A DNA stretch of 64,000 nt from the NCBI GenBank assembly GCA_021397835.1, contig JAJFZO010000094.1, positions 9,462,001-9,526,000 on the forward strand, read 5' to 3'. Source of the DNA: Moringa oleifera. Taxonomy: Eukaryota > Streptophyta > Magnoliopsida > Brassicales > Moringaceae. The notes beneath the pieces were generated by a model that searched no databases, was not told where the DNA came from, and saw only the letters and a list, made by a program, of their open reading frames with translations. Position 1 is the stretch's first letter. The number at the start of each line of letters is the position of its first letter. The position numbers were made by a program, and so were the translations under genes. Below, one piece after another: positions 24,506 through 35,341 of this stretch.

Positions 24506-24604
24506 ATGGCGATCGATTCTCTCTGTTGGCGTTCTTTCTGTTCTCTCTGTGCTCTTGGCCGGTATTTTGAGGCTTTACCGGCTGTATACTTCGTGGATCG
24601 ATAA
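24506..24604 (+). CDS. uORF1 in the zinc-finger leader (32 aa)
   Basis: A 33-codon ATG-to-TAA frame lies in the putative leader exon, upstream of the leader intron. The peptide is Cys/Leu-rich (begins MAIDSLCWRSFCSLC). Its stop codon directly abuts the ATG of uORF2 (TAAATG). Translation is inferred; a regulatory role is possible. Confidence 0.35.
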   Translation: MAIDSLCWRSFCSLCALGRYFEALPAVYFVDR

Positions 24605-24685
24605 ATGTGTGCTTCTCTTTACAGCTGCCGTACAGTTTCTTGTTATGATGCGAAGCCCATAATTATCGGCTCACAGTCTTTGTAA
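24605..24685 (+). CDS. uORF2 in the zinc-finger leader (26 aa)
   Basis: It begins at the base after the uORF1 stop, in the same frame, and ends three bases before the leader donor site at 24689. The peptide begins MCASLYSCRTVSC. Placement on the leader exon is seen; function is not known. Confidence 0.35.
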   Translation: MCASLYSCRTVSCYDAKPIIIGSQSL

Positions 24686-24688
24686 CCA

Positions 24689-25600
24689 GTAAGTTCTTTT
24701 TTGTGTGTTCGTTTTTGGGATTATGTTTTTTGGTGTGGCATCATTTCTATGATGTTGTCTAGAGAAAATGTACCCAGGAGTGCTTTATAAATATTTTTGA
24801 AGGTTCTGTGTTGTTTGACCATTCATTGACGTGTCTGCACATATTTGTATCTTTAGGTTTGAGTAACTTCCATTTCCTTTTGAATTTTGCCCGTCTGTTT
24901 GGTTGGTCAGAAAATATGGGAGAAGTTAAAGAAACCAAAATTTCAATTGTTGAAAGTTCTTCGATGTCAGAGTAAATTATTTATCAACCCAAGGCAAAAC
25001 GAGCTTAGTTTCTAGCTTACTTTTCACGGTGAGTAAAGTTTCCTTTTTCTGACATTTTAAAAATTGGTATTTTCCGCCAAATTTGCACTTTCCTCTCATT
25101 TCTTGAGAGTTGTGTATTGGTTTTCCCAACATTGGATCGTGAAAGAGGGATTAATCTTGGTCCAGTTTGTGACAGTAGCGGACTTCCCATCTTAGCAGAG
25201 CTAGATTTCTGCAGAATTTTGCTTTTCCTTTTTTGTTAATTTTGTCTTCACATTCTATAAAGGGCCCCAAATCTCAATCCTCTTTCATTATTGTTTGTTA
25301 TTCCCTGAAACCCTTTTTCAATGCATTTTTTCTGAGTTCCTGGTTAGTCTCCTTCAGTCTCCAACTATGCACTTACCCTTTTTTTTTTTAAAGATTATAC
25401 TTGTCTACTGTCTGTTTTTGGTTTTACAGTGCTTTATTTGAATTGGGTAGACTTTAGTTGTTAAAAAAGAGTATTTATTCTTTTAGAAGTGGTGAATTGG
25501 TGCAAGACAATGAGTAACTGCTTGTGTTTGATTCTGATTATTCTTTTTGTGTATTCTTGTAGATTGGCATTTGATTCTATCTGGGTTTTGTTCCTTTCAG
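24689..25600 (+). other. leader intron of the CCCH zinc-finger gene
   Basis: GTAAGT donor at 24689 and a TTCCTTTCAG acceptor ending at 25600, 23 bp before the start codon, frame a 912-bp T-rich intron. Leader introns of this kind are common in this gene family. Confidence 0.65.
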
Positions 25601-25623
25601 ATTGTTCTCTAATTTATTGAAGC

Positions 25624-27798
25624 ATGTGTGGTGGCTCGGAGCAGTTGAATTCTAAGACTCCGGCACCATCATCTTCGCAAGAAAGCGAATCTCTAACTAT
25701 AGCTATGAATAATCCAATTGAAGGAGTTGAAACAAAGTATTCTTTCTCTGCTTTGCTTGAGCTTGCAGCTGATAATAATGTGGAGGATCTTAAGCGATCT
25801 ATCTGTGATGCTTCTGCTATTGGTGAGGTTGGACTCTGGTATGGTCACCAGAGGTTTTCAAAAAAGATGGTTATTGAGCAGATGACCCCATTGATGATTG
25901 CTGCTAAGTATGGCAGCATTGATGTAGTTAAACTAATTCTTTCTCTGTCTGAGGCGGATGTCAATCTCTGTTGTGGCCTAGATAAAAGCACTGCTCTTCA
26001 CTGTGCTGCTTCTGGTGGATCTGTGAATGCTATCGAAATTGTCAAGTTGCTTTTGCTGGCAGGTGCTGATCCTAATATCACTGATGCCAATGGACATCGT
26101 CCTGTTGATGTTATTGTTGCTCCATGGCATTGCCCTAATTTAAAAGTTGCCCTTGAAGAGATCTTGAAGTGTGATGTTTCTATCTGTAAAACTGATCATC
26201 AGGTTTCACCTGTTAGTTTGGCTTCCAGTCTGCCGGTGTTTGGAATATCTGTAGATAATGATTCCTTGTCTTCTGCATCCGATTCAATATTGTCTCCAGT
26301 TGCATGTAAGCCCAATGGTACAGATGTTTGTACTGTGCCAGAAAAGAGAGAATACCCGATTGATCCATCTCTTCCTGACATCAAAAGCAGCATTTATGCA
26401 ACTGATGAGTTTCGTATGTTCTCCTTTAAGGTCCGGCCATGTTCCCGTGCTTATTCACATGATTGGACAGAGTGCCCGTTTGCTCATCCAGGTGAGAATG
26501 CTAGGAGAAGAGACCCAAGAAAATTCCATTACAGTTGTGTTCCATGCCCAGATTTCCGCAAGGGGACATGTAAGCGTGGAGATTTGTGTGAATATGCTCA
26601 TGGGGTTTTTGAGTGCTGGCTGCACCCAGCCCAGTACAGAACACGACTCTGCAAGGATGGCACAACTTGCATGCGCCGGGTGTGCTTCTTTGCTCATGCA
26701 CCTGAGGAACTGCGGCCCCTGTATGTGTCTACTGGATCTGGTTTGCCGTCCCCTCGAGCAGCTACCTCTTCTGCCTCTGCCATGGATATGGCTACAGTTT
26801 TAAACATGTTGCCAGGGTCCCCATCAGCTGTCTCTGCTATGTCTCCTTCTTCCTTTACCCCACCCTTGTCACCTTCTGGAAATTGTATTTCGCACACATC
26901 CATAGGTTGGCCTCAACAAAATATCCCTGCCTTGCATCTCCCAGGCGGCAATTTCCAAACTAGCCGTTTGAGATCTTCTCTGAATGCAAGAGACATTCCA
27001 GCTGAGGAGCTTACTGTGTTACATGATTATGAAATGCACCAGCAGCAGCTCCTTGATGAGTTGTTTTGTCCGGGTCAGCCAGCGAATCTTTCAGCCTGCT
27101 TAAAGAGCCTTACCCCCTCAAATCTAGATGAATTTTTCTCTGCCGAGGTCTCATCCCCTTGTTTCTCTGATCAACTTGCCACTTCATCTGTTATATCCCC
27201 TTCACATAAGTCAGTTCTTCTGAATCAACTGCAGCAGAAGCAAAGTATGTTGTCTCCAATCAAAACAAACCTGTTATCTACCAAGAATGCTGAGCATCCT
27301 CTCTTACAGGCCTCTTTTGGTCTCTCACCACAGAAAATGTCTCCTCGAGCTGTGCAGCCTATTTCACCAATGAGCTACCGCTTGTCTGCTCTTTCTTACC
27401 ATGAAAAGCATCAGCAAGAGTTACGTAGACTTGACTCGCGGGAACTTGGTACTAACTTTGCATGTGATCTTGGATTCTACAATGGAGGTCCTGTAAATGC
27501 TTGGTCCAAGTGGGAATACTCCAATGGGAAAGTGGATTGGTCAGTTCAAGCAGATGAATTGGGTCGATTACGCAAATCATGTCCGATGCTGTCTCATGGC
27601 CAGGAGCCTGATTTTTCATGGGTTCAACCATTGGTGAAGGAATCTCCATCTAAAAATAAAGAAGTGACTACTGTTGCAACATCAACCGAGGCAGTTCCTG
27701 TTGAGGGCTCTACTCCAAACCTTCAGAGTGAGTCCAGCGAGCATGATATATTGGGTGCATGGATAGAGCAGTTGCAGCTTGATCAGATTGTGGCTTAG
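25624..27798 (+). CDS. C3H56: ankyrin plus tandem CCCH zinc-finger protein (OXS2/C3H56 type)
   Basis: Single coding exon, 724 aa. Ankyrin repeats span about residues 87-166. A Cys/His region at 273-288 precedes the plant-type tandem zinc finger C308-X7-C316-X5-C322-X3-H326, a 16-residue spacer, then C343-X5-C349-X4-C354-X3-H358. The rest is Ser/Pro-rich. The C-terminus ([11 protein letters not shown], near 708-718) looks like a leucine-rich nuclear export signal. Arginine-rich TZF proteins of this type act in stress and hormone responses, moving between cytoplasm and nucleus; the OXS2 clade is known for stress-dependent nuclear entry. Length and the MCGGSE start fit the OXS2/C3H30/C3H56 clade; the symbol C3H56 leans on conserved neighbours (DiT1, MYB46) and is less sure. 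The leader has two uORFs and an intron. Confidence 0.95.
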   Translation: MCGGSEQLNSKTPAPSSSQESESLTIAMNNPIEGVETKYSFSALLELAADNNVEDLKRSICDASAIGEVGLWYGHQRFSKKMVIEQMTPLMIAAKYGSIDVVKLILSLSEADVNLCCGLDKSTALHCAASGGSVNAIEIVKLLLLAGADPNITDANGHRPVDVIVAPWHCPNLKVALEEILKCDVSICKTDHQVSPVSLASSLPVFGISVDNDSLSSASDSILSPVACKPNGTDVCTVPEKREYPIDPSLPDIKSSIYATDEFRMFSFKVRPCSRAYSHDWTECPFAHPGENARRRDPRKFHYSCVPCPDFRKGTCKRGDLCEYAHGVFECWLHPAQYRTRLCKDGTTCMRRVCFFAHAPEELRPLYVSTGSGLPSPRAATSSASAMDMATVLNMLPGSPSAVSAMSPSSFTPPLSPSGNCISHTSIGWPQQNIPALHLPGGNFQTSRLRSSLNARDIPAEELTVLHDYEMHQQQLLDELFCPGQPANLSACLKSLTPSNLDEFFSAEVSSPCFSDQLATSSVISPSHKSVLLNQLQQKQSMLSPIKTNLLSTKNAEHPLLQASFGLSPQKMSPRAVQPISPMSYRLSALSYHEKHQQELRRLDSRELGTNFACDLGFYNGGPVNAWSKWEYSNGKVDWSVQADELGRLRKSCPMLSHGQEPDFSWVQPLVKESPSKNKEVTTVATSTEAVPVEGSTPNLQSESSEHDILGAWIEQLQLDQIVA

Positions 27799-27932
27799 TA
27801 GAAATGAAGTCTTCATTGGGAATGAAGTTGGAACTGAATTATTTTTTTATTAGTCAGAAATATGGGAGCAAAAGTCTGTCATTAACAATATAGAGGAAGA
27901 TGAAGTACAGAGGACAACTAATCGCCATTTAT

Positions 27933-27963
<31 letters not shown>

Positions 27964-29519
27964 TTATTGTTGTTGTTGTTATTATTATTGTTATTATAAT
28001 TACAAAAGAAGGAAAGGATGAAAATGCTTGACAGGGTTATTTGCAAAGTCCCAGCCCAGGCTAGGTAGTTTCTTCCATATTTTTCATGATCTAGGTTCCT
28101 TTTAGTTCTTAAGATATTTTCTTCTCAAAGTGGTTATATGTCTTCATTATCCTGTGGAATTTGCTCTCCTATTTTCTTTATGATATTTTGTTGTCGGTGT
28201 TATGGTCAGTGATAATCTTGTAATGGAATGAAACAGCTTATGGGAGAATAGATATTTTTCAATGACAATAGTTATAATATATTTTTTGAATATCTTATTT
28301 CCTCCCAATTTTAAATTTTTTGCTTGCCTTCTCTTCTCCATTATTTAGCTGTTTATCTATTTTTGTTTCACTAAAGGATCGGAATATGTGAGGTGGAGCC
28401 CAACAATTAGGGGATGGTGGGTTGGTGGGGTGGAAAGTCCTCTCATTTTGCATGCATTATTGGGGTCCTTTCAATCTTTATTGGGAAGATCATATGTGAG
28501 GATGAGGAATTTCTTATCTTTTTGACAGTGAGATGTGATGTGGAACCTACTTTTTGAGATGATGGGGAACTTTAAGGTATCATGTATTAGATATGATGCC
28601 ATTGCCACCCCACCAATCCCTCTAGTTGTTGGGTGGGGAATTCTTAAATTTGTTGTCATTTGGTGGGCCAAGTTGCTGAATTATAAGGGATGATAGATGT
28701 TTGATAGGTTGCCTGAGGTTGCCAATTTTGCAGGACTCTTGATTTAGGAAGGGCATTTATCAGTACCACTAGTTGTGTTTGGTGCACTGATTTTCTCCTC
28801 TTTCTTTTCTTCATTTATTATGGCCAGTTTTAGTTGAAGTTTGTGATAACCACAGTATGCTTGCTATTGCTCTGTTTGAGGAAACCTTTTAACCATCTGC
28901 CCCTCATACCCACCAAATTAGTTGTCATTTTGCAGCGAAGTTAGCTTCTCATTATCTTTCTTTTTCCCTCAACACATTAATTTTCTTGGATGGTGGGATT
29001 AGCATTTATAAGGCCTCTTTTCTGGGTTTTGCTCCCTGCATATCTAATTCATGAAAGGAGCCTTTCAAAGAGAAAAACAGCTCAGGATCAGATGTCATTC
29101 TCATATGTAATTGACCTTGTGCATCGAGTGCTATTTTGGCCTTAAAATCATGATATCTTAACCCAACTCTTTATGTAACACACTTTGGTCGTTCACAGTT
29201 GCATTATATCATCAGATCCCAGAGATGTGGACTGTTCAGTCATTTCACCCGACATAAGAGGAAGGCAGCGTTATAGGGGTTTTGAGATTAATTCTCTACC
29301 ACTTGGCCATCTTGAAACATCTTTGTTGGAGTTTAGTCTAGCAAACAGAGCATTGCTTTCATTGTCAATTATGCTCAATTTAATATCAAAGAAAAATGAA
29401 CTATTTACATTATGCATCACTAAACAATTCTCGATATGATATGGGGGTTCTGTTGTAAGTATATATACATATACAACGGTTTTCATGTACAAATCAATGT
29501 GCTAACCTGGGCTGTTACC
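27799..29519. other. convergent intergenic region (3' UTRs of zinc-finger and PPR genes)
   Basis: Contains a TTA/TTG microsatellite at about 27938-28000, likely inside the 3' UTR. From 28380 to 28680 the DNA is G-rich on the plus strand (GGTGGGGTGG and its complement near 28605). No gene is recognised. Confidence 0.5.
27938..28000. repeat. (TTA)n/(TTG)n microsatellite
   Basis: Interrupted ATT/GTT trinucleotide repeats lie about 150 bp after the zinc-finger stop codon. Confidence 0.9.
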
Positions 29520-32111
29520 CTAGCCATCTTCATCATCTGCTAACAAGCAGAGATCACAAACATACCCAGTTTCTCTGATCAAGGACAACAAAGAACTCAA
29601 GATTGCATAAATTTTATCAGACAATGGATGTGATGTGTCTGCAGCAGTAAAAGAGTGAGTCTCGTTCCTAACAACAATCCAACTAACTCCTGGAGACTTC
29701 TTTAAACCCTTCTCTCTGAGCCATGTTCTTATCTGTACAACCTCTGACCAATGACCTGCTGCAGCATAAATATTTGATAGCAAAACACAATTCCCAGCAT
29801 TTATTGGCTCTAGTTCAACAATTTTTTTGAAAACAATGTTAACTTGTTTAGTATCACAATGATCTCGACTTGCACTGAGCAGAGCTCTCCACACTGATGC
29901 ATCTGGTTTGATTGGCATGGATTCAATAAACTCTCTAGCTTCATCCAAGTGGCCTGCACGACCAAGCAGATCAACCACACAACCATAGTGAGCAAGCCCA
30001 GGGGTGATGTTAAAATCCTGAATCATTAAATTAAAGAGCTCCAATCCCTTCTCTATCAGACCAGAATGGCTGCAAGCAGATAGAATAGATAAAAAGGTTA
30101 CTCTATTTGGTTGAATACCATCTTCTAACATTTCTGAGAAGGCAAAAACAGCATCCTCTCCACGTCCATGCATACCATAACCAGTTATCATTGCATTCCA
30201 TGAGACAACATTTCTTCTTGACAACATCCCAAAGATCTTTTCAGCATTTTGCATGCTACCACATCTTGCATACATTGTTATAAAGGCATTTGCAAGAGAC
30301 AAGTTGAAAACAAAAGAGGGTTCCCTGCGTAGCATATAGGCATGCAAGCATTGGCCTTGAGGCAGATAAGACAGATGGATACATGATGAGAGCATATTTA
30401 TGATGGTGATGGAGTTGGGCTCCGTTTCTGAAATCATTGTGTTGAAAAGCAATAAAGCTTCCTTTGCTTTGTCATGTTGAATATAACTAGCAATCATAGC
30501 ATTCCATGAGATCAAATCTCTATCAGGATAGCCCTCAAATAGATACCCAGCTGCTGATTCATCACCACAATTCATATACATTTCAGTTAGTGCAGTGTTC
30601 AATGGAGGATTAACTTCAATACCATGCTTTATCACAAAACCATGGATTGATCGCCCAATGTTTAGGCAAGTTTTGCCATCACAAATGGCAAGAATTGATA
30701 TTATCGTGTAGGCATTAGCTTTGCTTTCAGATTCTCGCATCAATGCAAAGAGTTCCCATGCCTCAACCCTGATCTTGTTACGAGCCAATGCCAAAATCAA
30801 AGTGTTATATGAGATTATGTCTACATTACTCATCGTATCAAAAACCTTCTGGGCAGAGTCCACACAATTTAGCTCAGAATACATACTTAAAAAAGCATTT
30901 CCAACGGAAACATCCATTGTCATCCCACTCTTGCTTGCATGAGCATGCAAGCTTTTCCCCTCTTTCAACCCATCAACTACCTCTGTACATAGAGACAAAA
31001 TAATAACAATTGTTCGTTCATTTTCTCTGATGCTTTTTGTTCGCATTGTAGCGAACAAACTGGCAGCTTCCTCATAACACCCATATTTTATATATATGGA
31101 TATCATAGAATTCCACACAGCAACATCATGTGCAGTGATTGAATCAAATAACTCATGTGATAACTGCAGACATCCAATCTCACTATACATGTTAAGCAAG
31201 GCATTTGATATGAACAAATTATTGCTGTACCGAAACTTAACTGTGATTTGATGGATTTGCATGCCCAAGTTGAGACATCCGAACTGTTCACATGCCTGAA
31301 TAACAACCAACATTGTAACCGAATCGATCTGAACTCCATCCATCAGCATCCAAATGAAAAGATTCAAAGCATTTAAGTAGTCACCAACATCCAAATACCC
31401 AGTGATCATAGCATTCCAACTAACAATATTCCGCGAGACCATCAAATCAAACACAAGCCGTGAAACCCTCACATCGTAACTCAAGTAGAACCCAATAAGA
31501 GCAGTACCCACATGAGGATCCAAATCAGACAAGCCATGCCTCAAACAATAGCTGTGGATCGCTTGTCCTAATCTCACATCTAAAACATTTTCACAGGCTG
31601 ACAGTAGCGCTACCAGAGTACGCGAATTAGGCCTCAAGCCCTCTTTTTGCATGGCCAGAGACAAGAAAAACGCCTCCTCATATTCACCACTCCCTGCGTA
31701 TCCAGATATCATAGCGTTCCACGAAACCAAGTCTCTGTCACTCATTTCATCGAAGACCTCACGGGCATCTTCAAGAGACCCGCATTTGCAATAAAAATCA
31801 ACAAGAGCAGTCCCAACTCGGACATCTTCGATCAACTCACTGTCCCGAATGCTGAAATGTACCCTCTTCCCCCTGTCAAAAGCATTTAGCCTAGCACATG
31901 CCTTCAGGACGAGAGGCAACGTGGTCTTGTCGGGTGGCATGCCTAGAGATTGCATCTGGGTATAAGTGGACAGAATTGCTTGGTCATTTTTGAGCTCAGC
32001 GTGGCGCTTGATGAGTACATTCCATTCCTTTTTGCCATCTTTTTCTACTTGGGTTTTCTTCGACAAGAAGGGGAGTTTCTGCACGCTCAAAGCAAGAGAC
32101 AGATTCATCAT
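29520..32111 (-). CDS. PLS-class pentatricopeptide repeat protein with E/E+ end
   Basis: Intronless frame, 863 aa from the ATG at 32111; upstream codons in this frame have no ATG before a TAA. About 18 or more P/L/S repeats run from residue 55, with hallmark strings such as DLVSWNAMISGYAG, NIVSWNAMITGY, NVVSWNAMITGYGMHG and LLSACSHSGLIEKGLELF. The C-terminus has the E region (VDLLGRAGHLDEAREFIESMPIKPDASVW, LSNIYAAAGHW) and a partial E+ (SWIVVRNETHSFTAADTSHPLSDKIY), ending LADDEDG with no DYW domain. Such proteins select C-to-U editing sites in mitochondria or plastids and need a DYW partner in trans. The organelle and the target are not deduced. Minus strand, like the next three genes. Confidence 0.93.
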   Translation of the reverse strand: MMNLSLALSVQKLPFLSKKTQVEKDGKKEWNVLIKRHAELKNDQAILSTYTQMQSLGMPPDKTTLPLVLKACARLNAFDRGKRVHFSIRDSELIEDVRVGTALVDFYCKCGSLEDAREVFDEMSDRDLVSWNAMISGYAGSGEYEEAFFLSLAMQKEGLRPNSRTLVALLSACENVLDVRLGQAIHSYCLRHGLSDLDPHVGTALIGFYLSYDVRVSRLVFDLMVSRNIVSWNAMITGYLDVGDYLNALNLFIWMLMDGVQIDSVTMLVVIQACEQFGCLNLGMQIHQITVKFRYSNNLFISNALLNMYSEIGCLQLSHELFDSITAHDVAVWNSMISIYIKYGCYEEAASLFATMRTKSIRENERTIVIILSLCTEVVDGLKEGKSLHAHASKSGMTMDVSVGNAFLSMYSELNCVDSAQKVFDTMSNVDIISYNTLILALARNKIRVEAWELFALMRESESKANAYTIISILAICDGKTCLNIGRSIHGFVIKHGIEVNPPLNTALTEMYMNCGDESAAGYLFEGYPDRDLISWNAMIASYIQHDKAKEALLLFNTMISETEPNSITIINMLSSCIHLSYLPQGQCLHAYMLRREPSFVFNLSLANAFITMYARCGSMQNAEKIFGMLSRRNVVSWNAMITGYGMHGRGEDAVFAFSEMLEDGIQPNRVTFLSILSACSHSGLIEKGLELFNLMIQDFNITPGLAHYGCVVDLLGRAGHLDEAREFIESMPIKPDASVWRALLSASRDHCDTKQVNIVFKKIVELEPINAGNCVLLSNIYAAAGHWSEVVQIRTWLREKGLKKSPGVSWIVVRNETHSFTAADTSHPLSDKIYAILSSLLSLIRETGYVCDLCLLADDEDG

Positions 32112-33252
32112 CAAAGACAAACTTTCACATTTGGCGGGAAAGATATGGAAGATAAGAGAAGTAGCTTGTTATTTTAGTGGCTACAAGTGACCGTTAAATT
32201 ATGGTTTCTCAGTTACCAGTACGGTGAAGACGGTGTGTTCAAAGCCGTGAATCAAATCCTAATTTTTAAGTTTTGAAATCTTAGATTATAATTAAAATTA
32301 TTTTAAAAATAATTTGATTATAATTTATATAAATTTTAAATTAAAATTAAAATTAAAATCAATTATTTAAAATTATAAGTTTCAATTTAATTTTTAATTA
32401 AATTAGTATTTAAAATATTTATTTTAAAAATTATTGAAAATTAATTTTAAAAATTTTGAAAATAATTTTAATTTTTAAAATATATATTTTAATAAAAATA
32501 TAATTTTTTTGTTTTTAATTTTATTAAAAATTTATAATTAAAATATAAATTAAACTTGAATGGAAATTGAAATTAAATCGGAATTGTTTGTGAATAAAAA
32601 TTTAAACCAAAACTTGAATCGCTAGCGAATCAAACTTTAATGGAAATCGTAATTTAACAGTTTATGTTTGTGTTCATTTTATTTATATACTTTGAATCGA
32701 TAATTTAGAATCAAAATTAAATCGTGATCACCTCTAGTTATCGATTGATGTTGTTAGTCAAGACCGGGCCAAACCAAACTTCTCAAAATTTCAAATTTGT
32801 TATTTTGATTGTTCACTTTTTCACTATTATGATTATTTTTTATTTTTGACTTTTTAACCTCATTTAATTATTTATTTTAAATATTTATTAATATAATATT
32901 GTTAAAAAATTTTAACATAACTTGTAATCATATATATTTTTTTCATTTATTGACTTAATATTAAAAATAAAAACCAAAATTCAATTAAATAATTAATACA
33001 ACTTAACTAAATTTTTTTAAAAAAATCATTAGTATCATATTAATTGATTGATTTTATTCAAAAAGAAGAAAAATGGAGAATTTATTTATTGTAAACATAA
33101 AAAAATAAAAATAAAGAAATCAAATATAATCGATATATAAATTTAAATATTTATTTAAAATATTCAGACAACTGGGATGAGTTCAATTCACATCCGCAGA
33201 AAATTCCCATTCAATGCATCTCTTATTCTGCTCTCAATGTGCTCACTGACAA
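32112..33252. other. intergenic, AT-rich, possible decayed non-autonomous element
   Basis: From about 32250 to 32740 the DNA is AT-rich, with many repeats of AAATCG/GAATCG and AAATTGAAATT-like words, ending in GTGATCACCTCTA at 32726-32738. This word style resembles hAT-type miniature elements of dicots, but no convincing opposite terminus is visible. The right end holds the 3' UTR of the oxidoreductase gene. Confidence 0.35.
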
Positions 33253-34717
33253 TCAAGGGAGAAGCAGTATCTTGCCCATATGCTTGCTACTTTCCATCAG
33301 CCTGTGAGCCTCAGCTGCTTCACAAAGTGGGAAACATTTGCAGACCACTGGCTTCACCTTACCGGCTGAAATTGCAGGCCAAACATTCTTCTTAACCTCA
33401 TTGATTATTACTGCTTTCTCTTCTGCACTTCTGGTTCTTAGAGCAGCCGCTGCACACCAAAGCACCGGAATTGGATCTACAGAAGTTGGAACAGTCAGTT
33501 ATGAGCTCAAAGGTTTTGTGGTACCTTGCACTGTAAGGCGCCTGGCAAACAAAGCACCAAGGTCTATTTCTGTAACGGTTCCACCCAAGGAGCCTATAAG
33601 GAAGAGCCTCCCATCAAAGCTTAAGCTGTCAAGGTTTTGCTGAAGGTAGGCTGCTCCAACGCAATCCAGAATGACATCAACGCCTGTCAATGACTCCTGG
33701 TAAGTTGGTATAATAGGAGCAAATCCAATATGAAGCGAAGGTTTTGTCCATGGTTATGAAGAACAGACCTTTGCCATCTGTTTCCTGCTTTATCCGAGCA
33801 ACGAAATCCTCTGACTTGTAATTAATACATACATCAGCTCCAAGTTCCTTGCAGAAAGCTAGTTTTTCTTCACTGCCTGATTATCAAGATCTAACAATAC
33901 ATGAAAACGAGGAAGAAATTGAAACTGAGTGAAAAGCAGAACTGGACCTGCTGTGACAAGGACTTTTGCTCCTTGGTGTTTAGCTATCTGAATTGCAAAT
34001 GTACCAATCCCACTGGAGCCCCCATGTATCTGAAATTTCAAAGCCATGATAAGCCTGCATGGTAGACTGTATATACATCTGAGACTCAAAGACAGCAGCA
34101 TAGAATAACAGCAATTTCATTGGATTAACTATTTTATGCAGTTGCTTCAGAGGATAGAGCAAGGTTAGGTGCTACCAGAAGGGTTTCACTGGCTGATAGG
34201 TGGCATGTCATGAACACCGTTGACCAGACAGTACATGCCACCTCAGGGAAGCAAGCCGCATCTCTCAGCGAAACATCAGATGGGAGAGGAAGAATTTGCC
34301 TGGCTGGAACAGCCACTTTCTCTGCATACCCTCCTCCACCGAGAAGAGCACATACCTATATGACCCTCAGAAAGATTACCAAAAAGAAGAAAAAACCTCA
34401 ATTTAGCTTCTCTCTGATTAACAGAGTTTGTTTGATCATATCAGATTAAGAAGACTTTCTGGTACCTGATCACCAACTTTCCAGTGGAAAACATTCTCCC
34501 CAACTGCTGCAATGATGCCAGAGCATTCAAGACCTGGGTAAGGGCTGGCACCTTCAGGTGGAGGGTAAAAGCCTTTTCTCTGATAGATGTCACCCTGGTT
34601 CAAAGCAGCGGCCTCTACTTTGATAAGAACTTCGTCATCTTTGATTTCAGGGTCTTCCACTTCTTGCAGCTGCAGCCTTTCAGGGCCTCCAGGGCTTGTT
34701 ATCACTATAGCCTTCAT
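33253..34717 (-). CDS. zeta-crystallin/PIG3-type NAD(P)H quinone oxidoreductase
   Basis: Six exons close in phase: 34466-34717, 34176-34355, 33948-34029, 33769-33876, 33525-33683 and 33253-33449, giving 325 aa, the usual length. The N-terminus MKAIVITSPGGPE and the GroES-like fold (EAAALNQGDIYQRKG, PGLECSGIIAAVG) are followed by the Rossmann nucleotide-binding motif IHGGSSGIGTFAIQIAK, with VDVILDCVGAAY and FLIGSLGG further on. No zinc-binding cysteine set is present, as expected for the medium-chain quinone reductase branch. It probably reduces quinones by one electron with NADPH, like TP53I3/PIG3. No transit peptide is evident, so a cytosolic site is likely. Intron phases are mixed and all splice sites are GT/AG. 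Confidence 0.92.
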
Positions 34718-35341
34718 TATCTTCAGTGTTTGACAATAGTCTGCCTAAGCAGCAGGAACCAACTTATATGACATAACATAGTTTTTTTTCTATCACAACC
34801 TGTCTGAATCTACGTGTCCTTACATACATAGGAGTTACATAAACAGGATTCCCAACAATAATACAAGACAAAGCCTGTTTGTTTTAATATTGGGTTACTA
34901 GGCAATATAAATACTTAAAGTAATGGATTAGCATTAAAGTATTTTATTGAGATGTTAAGGTCATGATTAAGACCTATACTGAGCAACATATATGTTCATA
35001 ACCTTTACTGACAGTAAATTCTCACTTTTGACAACAAGAGCCAACTTTGCAAATCTCTAAGATAATCAAGAACAATTAAAGAATGACCGCAGCCTTCCAA
35101 CTAATGTAGGATTTCTTATTTCTCATTTCTTTGAATGAAAAGTAGGTATGTCCTCACATTTTCTGTCTAACATGTAGGTAGCTATTTCAGGCAATTAATA
35201 GCCAAAAATATACATAAGCAAGCAGGAAACTGAGATACATGTAATGCCAAGATTGCTTCTGATTAATGAAAACTATGGAAACAAATTTTAGCTCCGGAAA
35301 AAAAGAGGAAATGCTAACAGCTGACACTTGACAAGCCATGT
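34718..35341. other. intergenic between the oxidoreductase and MATE genes
   Basis: Six hundred bases hold the promoter of the oxidoreductase gene and the 3' UTR of the MATE gene, both on the minus strand. Nothing else is recognised. Confidence 0.5.

Noticed and set aside
26258..26803. 181-codon frame overlapping the zinc-finger gene
   Set aside because: It is a shadow in another frame of the CCCH coding exon, whose zinc ligands fix the true frame.
28380..28700. Possible hairpin from GGTGGGGTGG and CCACCCCACC words
   Set aside because: Only about ten bases pair well across 180 bp; surrounding sequence does not continue the pairing.
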